In this document: positions 21,059 through 33,791 of the stretch, one piece after another
Position numbering within the stretch: position 1 is the stretch's first letter
How the letters are laid out: the number at the start of each line of letters is the position of its first letter
DNA from: Chamaecrista fasciculata
Lineage: Eukaryota > Streptophyta > Magnoliopsida > Fabales > Fabaceae
Length of the DNA: 64,000 nucleotides
Assembly: GCA_003254925.1 (NCBI GenBank)
Contig: QANZ01044666.1
Location: 124,001-188,000, forward strand
Direction: 5' to 3'
The notes under the pieces: generated by a model
Told to the model about the DNA's origin: nothing
Seen by the model: only the letters and a program-made list of their open reading frames with translations
Database searches by the model: none
Position numbers and translations under genes: made by a program

Positions 21059-24000
21059 ATGTAACTAATCGGATCAGCACCGGAGAGGATGATAATGGAG
21101 CCGGCGTTGGTGCCGAGTCCATTGATAATCACCACATTCATTACGAAACGCAAGCTCTTGAAGATGGTAACGGCGGAGTTGGTGGCATGGTCGACGATGT
21201 TAACTCTGATACCGTGTATGTTTCTGGAAGTGGTTCTGAAATGTCTCTCCAACACGACGATTCTAGCCAGCTTACGCTTTCCTTTCGTGGCCAAGTGTAT
21301 GTTTTTGACTCCGTTACACCTGACAAGGTACGATTTTCTATTTATCATTTCTTTGAATTACTTGTTTATTCTGGATTCATTGGGTTGTCCGGTTGGCTAT
21401 ATATTGGAAGAAAGAATTATTGTGTCTTCTCTGTATTCTTTAAGTAAATTTTTGCTGTGTCGAGGGGGTAAGCTAGCCTAACTTTCTGCTCCGCCTAAAC
21501 AGCAATGCAGCTGAAGTAATTTAATATAAGTATTGCATACTTTGGTAATATTCAAGGATGTTTTTGGGGATTAAATTCTGCCATTTGGTTTCGCATAACA
21601 GGTTCAAGCGGTATTGTTACTGTTAGGTGGGTGTGAACTGCCTTCAGGCTCGCAATGTGGGGGTGTAGCATCTCAAAATCAGAGGGTATTTCCTGACAGT
21701 ATAACTTCATTAGTGCTCAAGGACACACTGCCAAGTGGCAATTTCAGTGTTGGTTGCATTTTCAAATCATGTGTTTTGCTGTAGGGTGCGGTGGAATTTC
21801 CTGGAAAATGTAGTCAACCACATCGAGCAGCTTCTTTAAGTAGGTTCCGTCAGAAGAGGAAAGAACGATGCTTTGATAAGAAAGTTAGATATAGCGTACG
21901 TCAAGAAGTTGCTCTCAGGTATGATAAGTAACATATTAGGCTTCTAAAAGATGACATCTTTGGTTCTGATTATTAGAATGATATCAAAGTCTGAGCTTCA
22001 AACTTCATATTTGCACATTTAGATCCATCAGGCAAATGAAGACTAGGAATTACTTTGTGTCTTGCTTTATAGTGCAGTTTAGTTATGTAGTATTGTGTAG
22101 AGAATGTGCTTAAGAGCGTAATTGCATTGCACGTCGCATAAAATCTTGATTTTGTATCGTGCAGGAGTTGATTAGTTTTGTTTCAGTTATGTTACCAAAT
22201 TGAAAGCATATCTTATTTTTATTTTGCAAACAGCTGAAGTGACTCCACATCTACGTGTATTATTTTGAGGGACAATATCGTCTATTCTCCATTGTGAAGC
22301 CTATTTTTTCTTCTTTAAAATTGTGTAACAGCTGAAATTGAATTTAGCATCTAATTATTTTATGCTATGTTGTTGAATTAATAAAGATTGATGCCTAATA
22401 AACTTTTCATTGGCAAAGAATATCAATGATTTTTATATTTGATATATTGACATGCATAATATTGTGCATTTTTCTCTGTAATTTCTGTTGTTTGAGCATT
22501 ACTTTACCATCCTTCTGATTGTGGCAGTCACTCCTTTCAGCAAACTAAATATTTTTTTTTTCAATTTATTTAGTTCTTAAATTTCAGACGCAATTCCATC
22601 TTTAATTTGAATCCTTTTAAAATCTTCATCATTGTGGAGTTTTCTGAATGTGATTTATTTTCCTACGATCCTGTTGCTGTTAGATTAATGTTCTGGCTTC
22701 CTCCCCCACTCACAATTTTTAAATTGGGTATGTTATGCTTTAGTTTGAAACGCATACATGAATTTTGTCTGCATCAGTTACATTCATTTGATCCTTACAT
22801 GTTACAGCTTGACAATAACACCTACCAAGAAAAAAAGATTTTGTTTTGGTTTGTCTCGTAATTATATATGAAATAGCAAACAATATCAATTTAGTTAAAC
22901 TTTTCCCCCAGGATCGGTTGTAGGAAAGGGATAATCTGGAACTGAATTTCTTATATTTGACTTTTTCTGTAAAAGAAGTCGTTTAACTGTATTTTGGTTG
23001 AGGTTTCTACTACTTATCAATATATATATATACTTACAATATAAAGATAATTAGTAGTCTTTCTCAACATGAACTTTTCAAATTTCAATACTTGATCATC
23101 CCTTTTTAATGTTATTCTTGCCTGTCATCATCAAATGAAAGTTCTTATATACGTCTTGCATGTCATATATTCTCTCCATTTTTGTTGTTGCTCATCTCTG
23201 CAGCTGTTGCGGTATTTGCATCGTCACCAATTTCTCACTTATCTGATAATTAACTGTAGGATGCACCGTAACAAGGGTCAATTTACTTCAACTAAGAAAC
23301 AAGATGGAGCTAATAGTTGGGATTCCGCCCAGGAGTCAGGGCAGGAAGATGGTCAACCAGAAACCTTGTGAGTTTCTTGTTTCCTTTATAGTATTATAGC
23401 CCGAGTCTTTGTTTCTTCCTATGGGTTTTGGTGACTTTGATTATGGCTTTTTGATGGAGTCATTTGATTTGACATCTATTACTTCCTGAGGTTTAATATA
23501 TATTTTTCTATTGCATCATTATATGGGATTTATATGTATAGAACTTAATGCCTGACGGAGAGTTTTCTGATTGGATGTTTACCTTTTATACTCGTTGCCC
23601 ATTTGTATAGATGCACACATTGTGGCACAAGTTCAAAATCCACACCAATGATGCGGCGAGGGCCATCTGGTCCAAGGACACTCTGCAACGCTTGTGGGCT
23701 TTTTTGGGCAAATAGGGTAAGTGCTTCTCCAAATGTTTGGTTTTTGGGGAGCAAGCATTTTTTTTTTATCACTTTTCCCATATAAATTCTTATTTTAAGA
23801 TAATGAAATACATTTTCCTGCCTTTTTAATTCATATTGCACACTCGAGATACATAGCACTCTAATATATAATTTTGATTATTAAACTTGTTTTTTTGTTT
23901 TCTTTTACAATTTTTTCATTTTTAATATAGTGGATCTAGCATGTTCCTCAAGGTGCTAGGTGCATTGACATTTTAAGTTGTGCAAATTTCATGTAAATTT

Positions 24001-25541
24001 TTTTGGTGGTATTTAAAAGTACAACAAATGAACTTTATTATCAGTAATTGGTTTTCTGGTATTGGAAGAATAATATGAAAAGATATTTAATTATTTATAC
24101 CTTAAAAGTAGTTATTTAAAAGCTCTAATTTACCATTTTAGCTCTATAGACTGTCTTAAATTTTCGTTATGAAAGAAACAGAATGGGGGACTTTGGAAGC
24201 AGAAAAGATGGGGAGGGTGATTTAGGGCTTGAGTAATATAATCCTAAGAAATTGTGGTTTGGTATTTAATCATAGTTGTCAAGGTTGTCTCTGGGGTATA
24301 GTTCATTAGATATTGGGCCTGGTCATAGTTTGTAGTTCAGTATATCATCTTTGGTTTGGTCTAGGCCATAAAGCTGTAATTGTCTGTTTGATAGTTGCTC
24401 AGGTTATCATGTCTTATGCATGTTTGTCCTATTTTCTTTTTGAATTAGTTGAGTTAAGAGAAGCTAGTGTCTAGCTCTGGCTCCTTCCAGGTTATGTGGA
24501 AGTTGGTATTGCTGTGAAACTCATCCAGAAGTTGTTGGTAAAGAAAGTTTTGATGTATGTTTATATGGGATGTTGAAGATTGGCTGTCTCATCCATAATT
24601 ATTTTCTTAAAGATTCTATGACTGTAAAAAATTCTGACAATGTAGTTATTTCTGGAGTTGAGCAGTGCATGCCACTGCCAACTTTCCTGGAAAGAGCAGA
24701 AGTTTCTTTAGGTTGTTCTGTGACTAATAGAATATGGGTACGTACCTGTACCCGGTACGGGTACGGCACTATTTTTGGAGTACCCATGCATTATAGGTGA
24801 CTATGTGAAGAGTAGAAGTTTCTCCTTGTCCACCAACTATGCTGAGTGTTAATGCAATTTATATGAGCATGGGGGGTGTGCTCTTTGACTCTTGATTCTG
24901 TTTCCACTTCCAGCTGCAATGTGGACTTACATATGTTGGTTACAGAGTGTCTAGGAGTTTACAAGACAAAAATATGTGTTGGCGGGGGGTGGGGGGATCT
25001 ATCGATGTCTTGAGTGTAATTTATTATCCCGATACTTGATTGAAATTATCAAAATCTTGGGATGTCTTATTTTTTCCGTCCCAACTTTTTCACTATTGGA
25101 TTAATTGTTTCTTTATTTTCCTCCTTCTATCTTCAGGCCAGTTCTCTTTTATCTTGTTTGAAGTGCAACCATATATTTATTTTTTACAGCATTTACCTTG
25201 AAAACCTGCTTAACTGGACTGCTAAGTGCTGACAGCTGAGTTGTTAGTAGTCCCCAAACTTTTAACCATGGTATTCTGCAGGGTACTCTGAGGGAGCTTT
25301 CCAAGAAGCACCATGAACATTCTCTTGCACCAGCTGAGCAGGTATACTATGATTTTACAATATCAGCTTCACTGTTATCTTGTGGTTCAGTTTCGTTACA
25401 ACTTTTAAATAAGGTAATGAGACCATCTTTCCTCGTTTTGCGCCTGATGACCAGGTTGATGAAGGTAATGAATCAGACCGTCGGACTGCCGTTCCTGGAC
25501 ATAACTTCATGCCGAACTCTGATAAAGACAATCCAGCATAG
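21034..25541 (+). CDS. GATA25: TIFY-CCT-GATA zinc finger transcription factor, ZIM/GATA25-like, 7 exons
   Basis: Class III plant GATA factor with a TIFY motif, as in ZIM/TIFY1. Exons: 21034-21327, 21602-21685, 21785-21918, 23260-23367, 23611-23716, 25282-25341, 25455-25541; total 873 nt, 290 aa, in frame. Start is the ATG of [10 protein letters not shown]; the frame is open upstream but without another ATG. Domains: TIFY/ZIM ~79-114 ([11 protein letters not shown]...[10 protein letters not shown]), CCT ~143-186 ([20 protein letters not shown]), GATA finger 208-235 with CTHC and CNAC separated by 20 residues, then [20 protein letters not shown] version of TIFY plus a C-X2-C-X20-C-X2-C finger marks the ZIM subfamily, nuclear DNA-binding regulators of growth. 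[20 protein letters not shown] favours GATA25/ZIM over the ZML branch. A paralogue follows in tandem at 27543. Confidence 0.94.
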
Positions 25542-27489
25542 CCAGCTGTTGGGTTTTTCAGTCACACAAAATGCCTTGACTTTGGTATTTGTAGGAGTAT
25601 AATGATCCTATTCAGCCCGACCAATAGAATGTACAGTTATAGCTTGTGCTATCATCAATACAAGAGGTCTATTACCTTGCGCTTGATAATTTGCATGATC
25701 CTGTATATCTCTGGATGTATGTATAACTTGGAAAGCTTGTGATTTAGATGTATTATCTACTTTAAATTTGTGTTCCCCTACACTTCAAATGTAATTGGGG
25801 TGGCGGGTTCGTGAGGATTGGCTAGAAAGCCCGCAACATTGAAAAAAAGATGAGGACTGGAATTATCAAGGCCCCTAGATCCTAGTCAACACATCTAAAA
25901 TCTGTTCCTAACACTCACTAGAAGTAACTAAAAAATGCCAAGATGATTTTTTTTTCTTCTTTTCATTTTAAGGTAAGCATCAACATGATGATTTGCAACA
26001 GTCTAGCAGTAGCAGATACTGAAGCTTGCATAACTTTTTGATAACTTATTAATAATAATGAATTTCTTTGAGAAGTTAAAAAACTATATGAAGTTACAGT
26101 TAAGTGGATTCTCACATTTTCAATTGTATTTTATTTTTAAAGTACTCAATAAAATGATTTTATCTATATCTATGAAGCATAGGGACATGAGATATGACAC
26201 GTCCACAAGTATGGACACTATCATTATGACACGTCCACAAATATAGACACTGTCAAATTTTTAAAATTATATATTTATATATATTTACATATATAGGTAA
26301 TTAAATAATCATAAATTTTGATAAAAATTTTAAAAATTACATTACCTATTCATAATATATGTTTTATGTGTTATTATAATTTATTATTTATCATGTCAAA
26401 ATTACAAACAAAAATTATATTTTTAAACTTATGAAATATGTGTTTTATAAATGTCATATTATTGGACATATAGTCTCACACACTCTCAAACATATATCTA
26501 CATATTTTATGTATAACATTAAAGATGAAAAATCCAAAATCATAATAATTGAACTTGAAAATTTGGAATACATGAAAATATATGCTCATTTTTCTTATTA
26601 TCAATCAATATATTATATTATTTGAAATTAAAAGAAATAAAAAGGTTGAAAATAATAAAAATATAAACTGTTATATTTTCATTACCAATAACTCGGTAAA
26701 AGAAAAAAAAAATGTATTAAGCGGGTAGCCAAGATTGCAAATAGTCAAACGCAACACAACAGCTAGCTTTTCATGGACTTCAATTTTGACAAAAGAAAGA
26801 CTCACTTTGTGAGTTTGAGACTTGCAGTCAAACGAGTCAAAAAAGAACCTAGTTATTTTTAGTTTCTCCAATTTATACTGCTAATATTTTTCAAAAAAGA
26901 GAAAAGATTCCCCAATTTATGCCAAACGGCAAAATAGAGGGACCATGTCAGCATTGGCCGAAAAGAAAGAAAAAGAAGCATGTCAGTCAGGTTCTGACCT
27001 CGAATCATTGAGTCCACGACCACCAGCTTACCTGTAAAAAGGTTACTTTCCAGTACAGCCCAGACCAGTTTACCTACATACGTCCTTCATTGTAAGCCGT
27101 TGGATCCCATCTATCAGCAAACTTTCTCTCTGCCTCATTTCTGTGCAGTGTGGATCGTCGTTAACCTCTATAATACTCCACTCATTACTGTACAGCTTGT
27201 CACAACCGATGATTTCTTCACACTTAAATCGAAATGGAAAGAAATTCCCCGACAAGCTGACGCCGTCATATTACCATATATTAATGTAAGCAAATAAACA
27301 GAAGAATTACTTCTTTTGAGTATATTCAAGGAAACACGCGGGCATAAAGCTTAAGATCTTTCAGGGAAAAGATTTTCAGATTTTTCTGTTCTCTCCGAGC
27401 TCCAAAATTGATTTACTTTACACGATAAGGTCTAGCTAGGGTTTTAATTTGAGAATTACTTGTTATCGTGATCACAACGAAGAAAAACC
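25542..27489. other. Intergenic region between the two TIFY-GATA genes
   Basis: The left part is the 3' UTR and flank of the first gene and the right part the promoter and leader of the second. Around 26190-26255 a ~34 bp unit (ATGACACGTCCACAA.TAT.GACACT) occurs twice. TAGGGTTTT at 27438-27446 resembles a half telo-box in the leader of the second gene. Short frames such as 26431-26625 are AT-driven and not believed. Confidence 0.45.
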
Positions 27490-27539
27490 ATGTTTGATCG
27501 ATGGAACAGGGGACGAAGTTAGGGTTTTGGTGGAATTGA
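27490..27539 (+). promoter_or_regulatory. Two overlapping uORFs upstream of the second TIFY-GATA gene
   Basis: ATG at 27490 opens 10 codons to a TAG (27520-27522). ATG at 27501 opens 12 codons to a TGA (27537-27539). Both end just before the main ATG at 27543, so reinitiation would be needed. This presumes they lie in the mRNA leader, which is likely given their closeness to the coding start. Confidence 0.5.
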
Positions 27540-27542
27540 TCG

Positions 27543-30500
27543 ATGGAAGCCGTCATGAATCCACAGCCTTTGCAGGCGCGTCCGTTCATTACGGTGGAGG
27601 ACGATGATGGTGACTACGAGGATGCTATGGATGAATTGGAAGAGGCTAATGATGTTAATTCAGTCACAATCGCAAATCACGCGGGAGTTATTATGACGAC
27701 GTCTCGTACCAGTGAGCTCACTCTTTCTTTTGAGGGTGAGGTTTACGTCTTTCCTGCTGTCACGCCTGAGAAGGTAATTTATATATTTATTTTATTGGCC
27801 TTTACTAGCTTTATAATTCTGTAAATTATTTATATCATATGGTAGTTGCTGTCCTGCTTGTTGTTTTGTTAACCTGTTTAACTGAATTGGGCCTATGTTA
27901 GTCAGTTTCCTTGAATTCCGTTGATGTGTGTGATTGTCCGCTTATGTGATAACTAATTTCAATTGAATGCTGCGCCTTCTGAGTTTTAATGGAATGAAGT
28001 ATCATCCAACAAAAGATATGAAGTTTTCTCTGCTTGCTATGCAATGTTACTGATTTAGAAGCTACATCTTATTTAATATGACATTATGACCTCTCCTGCC
28101 TCTTTAAATAGGCGATGACTTTTGAGGAATGTCAAATTTCACATTTCAGGTCCAAGCGGTTTTGCTGCTTTTGGGAGGACGGGATGTGCCTGTTGGTGTT
28201 CCCGCTGTTGAAGTTCCATTTGGTCCAAGTAACAAGGTAATTTGCGGATGGTGCTGATTAATCAAGATTAGTTTTTAAACTTGTTTATTATTTTTGTGTT
28301 TTGAGTTGTTTTTTGCTGTAATTTTCTAGGGCATGGGTGGCACTCCAAAGCGATCAAACCTTTCAAGAAGAATAGCCTCCTTGGTTAGGTTCCGCGAAAA
28401 ACGCAAGGAAAGATGTTTTGACAAGAAGATTAGATACACTGTGCGAAAAGAGGTGGCACAGAGGTAACTTCAAACTTTTTAACTGTACTCTTTTGATCCC
28501 CAAACTGATGAAATATTTCTGGGCCTTAAAATTTTCCATTTGAAAGTTTAGTGGTTTCCGTTATTTTGTTGCATTATCATTTATTTATTTTTCCATAACT
28601 GCGATGAATCTTTGTGTCATTTCAGTTTGGACCCAATTCTTTCCTGCACTAGTTGTCCAACACGTGTCACTGGCTAGCAGCTGGTCTAACCTGAAATCTC
28701 CATCTTATTATTTTGCTTTTTGGTTACATGATCTAATTCTTTTTTAGAAAGGACTATTTGTAATTTTCTTTTTGGATAATTTATTTTGGAAAAAAACTAC
28801 TCTTTTTCCCCCTCAAGTTCCAACTTTATCAGTTGAGTTGTTGAATGTTATCATACAATTCATGAATTGATGAGTCCTTGTATTTTTTAATACTTATCAG
28901 CTGAGTCCTGAAATGTTTCAGTACTCCTCATAAATTTGAGTCCTTGGATGCTGTATCACATCATTAATTGAGTCCTTGAATGCTCTATTACATCATTAAT
29001 TGAGTCCTTGAATGTTTTAATAAGTACTGTTTGGTCTTGCTGTATATAGGTTTAATGATCTGGCATTCTGGCTTGATGAATTTTAATTATTTACAACTTT
29101 CCCCATGAAAATTTTCAACCGAGAGTTATTCTCAGGTAGCATCTAATCACTGTCAGCTTGTTTATCTTCGTAAATCAATGTCAAAACTCACAATGTTGGG
29201 AAATAATGCATGTCTGTTGTACTTTTGATCCTTCTTTAGATCCAATACTAGGAGTGACTTTTTATTTTTTATTTTTTTCATTATATAGGTAGTTTTAGTA
29301 CCAATTGCGTTTACATTTTTTTTTGTTATTTCTTTTCCTTGCCAGGATGCATCGCAAGAATGGGCAGTTTGCATCTTTGAAAGAAAGTCCAGGATCATCT
29401 AATTGGGATTCAACAGAGAGCTTTCATCAGGATGGCACATCTCATTCTGAAACTGTGTGAGTTTCAAGCTTGGTTGCCTTGCAGATATAAATTTACTCAG
29501 ATCTACTGGTTCTTATGAGTTCTTTTCCCCTGCAATCTACTGGCCTAAACATCATTCCTCTTCGTCATTTTCCCAAATGTCTTGCAGACGTAGATGTCAG
29601 CATTGTGGTGTCAGTGAGAATAATACTCCTGCAATGCGCCGTGGACCTGCTGGACCAAGGACTCTATGTAATGCATGTGGTCTAATGTGGGCAAATAAGG
29701 TTAGTCATTATGGTGATTATTAGAGATTATAATAAAACTATAAATGGGCCTTCACTCAACATTTTAAGCTTCTGATTGAACTGATCCTTGACAATCACAA
29801 ATGATGTTTTAAGTGAAATGATTCGTGTGAATCGTGAATTATACTTCGATTTCAATAAAATGTTATTAGCATGATTTACAGTCTTATTATTTTATTTATT
29901 CATCGTTAAGATGGTGACAGCTGTTTTGGATGGTTTGTTTGAAATGTTTTATTATTATCAGGGTCAGAATAGTTGTCTCTCTACATTTTAAGATTATAGT
30001 ACTATACTGAATAGCACCTGATAAATTGTGGTTTTCCACGTCCTTGAATACATATGCATTTATTTCATTTTTATCTATTGATGTGACAGTTGTCTTGCAC
30101 ATATATAAGATGTTTTAATCTAATTATATGTTATGGCTCTCAGAATATGCAATTTTCTTTTTCACCGTGAAAAACCAGTTGACCATTGTTATTTATTGCA
30201 TTGTTGATCTCTTTAATTCTCTTGCACTTAGCAAAATTTCTTCATTTTTACTTGAATTTGTTTCTTAATTCTGACAGGGGACACTTAGAGATCTCAGCAA
30301 GGGAGGAAGAAATCTATCTATTGAGCAAAGTGAAAGTGTATGTAAGATGGGCTGTTTTTTTTTTCCCTCATATGGAAGCCAATTGTGTGTATGCAAAGGT
30401 GGTTGAAGTCTACATGCTTTTTCAGTTGTTCTCTTAATCAAGTAGGGGGTCGATCAAGTGTTTGATGTGTTAAGTATCATTCAGTTTAATTAGTTCCATG

Positions 30501-32436
30501 TGATTTCCTGCCCTTAATTTGGTTAGAGATCTGGTGAATTATTATTATTTTGAAACTCACCAGTTAAGGAGCTGGTTTTCAATTCGACGACAAATATATA
30601 TTTTAGATAGTGTATCCAGAGAGGAGAGTAACTTGTTTTTCAGTTTTTGGAGATGTTTGACGGGTTCTTAGTTTGGTTGGACTGATCCTAGATAAATTGG
30701 ATATATAGAACCATCTTTGCCAGATCAGTTGTTGCAAATGAATGGGGCGTTTCTTGACTTGAAACTGAAATTTATGTATATCATCGCAAAAATTAATTAG
30801 TAGACCAGCACATTTAATTCACTTGATTCTTTTAACAAGGGAAGTAGTTTTGATATGGATTATTTCATTACTGAATGTTAGTGTTCTGTTATATAGGAGT
30901 TTGGATTTTTTAAGGGGCAGGGTAGTGTGTCTGTAGGCCCCCCTATTTTATTTATAATTTTTCTTCTAACTTGGTGGTGGAGCTTCCTTACCACTATGGG
31001 GCTGCCTTATTCTGGTATTATGGAATGGATCATCAGTCTGCTGTCTTTAGTTGCTGGACATTCATATTTACATTTTCTTGCAATTCATAACGGGTCCTAA
31101 TGTAATTTTGGATTACAGTAAAAGGTAAAACATATGATTTTTAGTTCTATGCTTCTATTTCATCATCATCTGTTATGGAATGCTTTAACATTCTGAGCCT
31201 AATACATTACTAGGCCTTTTAGTAGCTAGATTTTTCTTGGGTGGTGGAAAGAGATATTTGGTTTCCTGAAGTCTTTATTTTTCCTGATTGAACTTGAATG
31301 GAATTTGCAGGAGAATCCTGTTGATGTCAAGCCCACTGTTCTAGAAGGAGATTTGCCTGGCATCCATGACGAGCAAGTAGAACTCTTGTACACTTATTTC
31401 ACATCATTCTTTGAAGAGAGTTCACAAGTTGTTCCATTATTAATAAAGCTTTTTTGTTGTTCGTAGGTAATTTCTGAAGACCCATCTAAAGGTGTTGCTG
31501 AAGGATCTAATAGTCATGCAGTTAACCCCGGTGATGAGGTAGTTTTCTTCTTTTCTTTATTAAAAAAAATGATCTTGATACATTATTTTTTAGTTTTTTA
31601 ATGGTTTTGGAAGTAGTTTGTATAATTTTTTTCCAAAAATAATAATTTGCAAATAAAAACGAAAAACTTGTTTGAAAATATTGTTTCAAAACAAGTTCAA
31701 AAACTAAAATAATATAAAAATGTTGTTCTGTAAATACGTTTGACCAGTTGATACTTTATTTTGAAGAGTTTTTTTTGATACCCCTTTATTTTGAAGAGTT
31801 AACGATGAGAACATCTTGTAGATATTCTGTTTATTTTGTTTCTGAAATAACCATTCTATTCTTTTGTTCTTAAATAATTCATAAAAACAACACTTTCAAA
31901 CGTGGTTCTCCTTTTGTTAATTTTAAAATCAAAAACTATTTTTGAGAATAGAAATCAAATGAGCCATATATTTTAAGCTATTGTTTTTGGAGGGGTTTAA
32001 ACTTCGGACACCTTATTGCCTATATTAACAATGTGAAGCTTCTAATAATCTACATTGAATATTTTTCTTGTTTAGGAATTGCAATCTGCTGAACACTTCT
32101 CAAACACACTGCCGTTAGGAATTGTTCATTCCTCGGCAAATGATGATGAGAAGGTATTCCCATTTGAGTAGGTTATTCAATCATGTGGTAATGCTACCTA
32201 CACAACTCTGGGTGACTGTGAAGTTAGCGTTATATTTATTATAGTGCCACTTGAAAGTTGAACGAAGCCATCCACTTGTGACCCTTTTAGTTGTCCAGAG
32301 TTGTGTAGTTAACATTATTCTTTATCAGATGCATCTGGTTTTTACCTTACACAATGTTAATGTGATCTAGGAGCCTCTGGTTGAGCTTTCTAATCCTTCA
32401 GATACAGATATTGACATTCCTGGAAACTTTGATTAG
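27543..32436 (+). CDS. TIFY-CCT-GATA zinc finger transcription factor, ZML/GATA24-28-like, 10 exons
   Basis: Paralogue of the preceding gene. Exons: 27543-27773, 28150-28236, 28330-28463, 29346-29456, 29588-29699, 30278-30337, 31311-31376, 31467-31538, 32076-32153, 32371-32436; total 1017 nt, 338 aa, all in frame. Domains: TIFY ~59-93 ([11 protein letters not shown]), CCT ~121-165 ([20 protein letters not shown]), GATA finger 191-218 (CQHC-X20-[14 protein letters not shown]), then [15 protein letters not shown]. Exons 3 (134 nt) and 6 (60 nt) have exactly the sizes of those in the neighbour, confirming a shared ancestor. This gene has four more small exons (66, 72, 78, 66 nt, all phase 0) coding an acidic C-terminal tail, against one 87 nt exon in the neighbour. 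An acidic run near the N terminus ([17 protein letters not shown]) could act in activation. Sequence favours the ZML-type branch; the exact orthologue is not settled. Confidence 0.94.
28936..29020. repeat. 32 bp tandem repeat in intron 3 of the second TIFY-GATA gene
   Basis: TTGAGTCCTTGGATGCTGTA plus TCACATCATTAA is followed by a second copy with three substitutions and a partial third. Further TGAGTCCT words upstream (28871, 28902) suggest an older array. It is intronic. Confidence 0.75.
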
Positions 32437-33422
32437 AAGGTACTTGGTGCTTCATTATATCAGGAGTTTTATATACTGTGTATAGTGTGTGTATTTATGA
32501 GATGCAGATCTGGTGGCAGTCACACTTAACAGAATGGTGAATAGACCATTTGTAAAGGTGTTAATTGTGATTGAATATGGCGATCATTAGATAGGGCTAC
32601 TGGACTCATTTAGATCCTACTTGATTTCAGTCATAAAAAATACCTTAAAAGATTCAAGCAATGCCACTCTGATATTAGGATGAATTTTCGGCAGTACTAG
32701 TCTGAAGAAGAGACTGTGCTTGGAGCAGCTAATTTGGATATTGAATTCAGCAGTGTCATATTTGATAATTTCTGACATGTGATATTTATAGACTTGCACC
32801 GCAGGGCTGTGTTGAGAACATTTGTATACTTTGTCATTGTTCAATCATCTGTGCATATACATAAAAATAAAGGTTTGTCTTGTCTCATGTTCTCTCTTTG
32901 TTCTTTATCTACACTCTCTTTACCTTCGCAAGTCTCTTTCAGGAGCTAAATTACTACTTTATTTCGAAGAACCAACATTGTTGTGAAGTAATATTGTACT
33001 TTGGAATGATCTCCAGCGAACAAAGATGAACAAAAGAAAAAACCTTTATACTGTGAATCAGTTTTAAGGATGAAATGAAGATACTGTTTAAAACTTGGGA
33101 GACTGAAAATGGAAAAGCAAGATCGACGATTATAGCAAGTGGCATCGGACCATCGATGATTGAGTAAATTCAAGGATGTCATTCTTCAAATTATTGGCAG
33201 CGTTGTAGTTGCTTTGTATGGAAGAACCTATTAAATATTAACTGAGGGGATCTGAGATAGTTTATTTTTTTGGCCATAGGAGATCCGAGATATTTATTTA
33301 TTTGGCCAAACCGAGATGGTTTATTTGACTTGATTCTAATTCTAGGAATTTGTTTTTTTTTTTGGATGTAAATGGGTCTTTCAGTAAATAAAAAAATAAA
33401 ACTAAAACGATATAATTAAAAA
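32437..33422. other. 3' UTR and flank of the second TIFY-GATA gene
   Basis: AATAAA at 32866-32871, about 430 bases after the stop, is a candidate poly(A) signal. The GGAGATCC/GGGGATC words near 33245-33290 and GGCCA words look like an imperfect direct repeat. No other gene is supported. Confidence 0.4.
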
Positions 33423-33791
33423 GGCAAAAGCATCATTTTCATTTTTTAAACTTAATATCAACTTTTGATTTCACTCTCAACGTTCTTTTGCTGTTGTTTT
33501 TATTATCCATTGAATGTTAATCGATTTTATTATTTACTCTTATTTTAGTTAAATATTAAAGACAAATTCAATGTGATTAATAATATGTAATATAAAATTA
33601 ATAAAAGAAAATTAAATCTTAATTTAAATTGAAAAACACGATAAAATCTTTCATGAATTTATTGAAAAAAATTAGTTAAAGATAAAATTGAATAGAATGT
33701 AAAATATTATTAATGAAATTCATAGTAAAAAACCATTGAGCATAAAATTAAGAATTGATGTAAAATTTGAAGACAAAAAATTACTTTTGCC
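33423..33791. mobile_element. Inverted-repeat (MITE/foldback) element, GGCAAAA family, copy 2
   Basis: It starts GGCAAAAGCATCATTTTC and ends AAAAAATTACTTTTGCC, with ~110 bp imperfect inverted repeats, the same termini and near-identical length (369 against 377 bp) as 570-946. Flanks TAATTAAAA and TAAATAAAA could be a diverged 9 bp duplication. It is non-coding. Confidence 0.66.

Noticed and set aside
24736-24790. GGTACC/GTACCCGGTAC palindromic words in intron 5 of the first TIFY-GATA gene
   Set aside because: They are short and imperfect, with no flanking duplication or further structure. They could be a remnant but nothing more can be supported.
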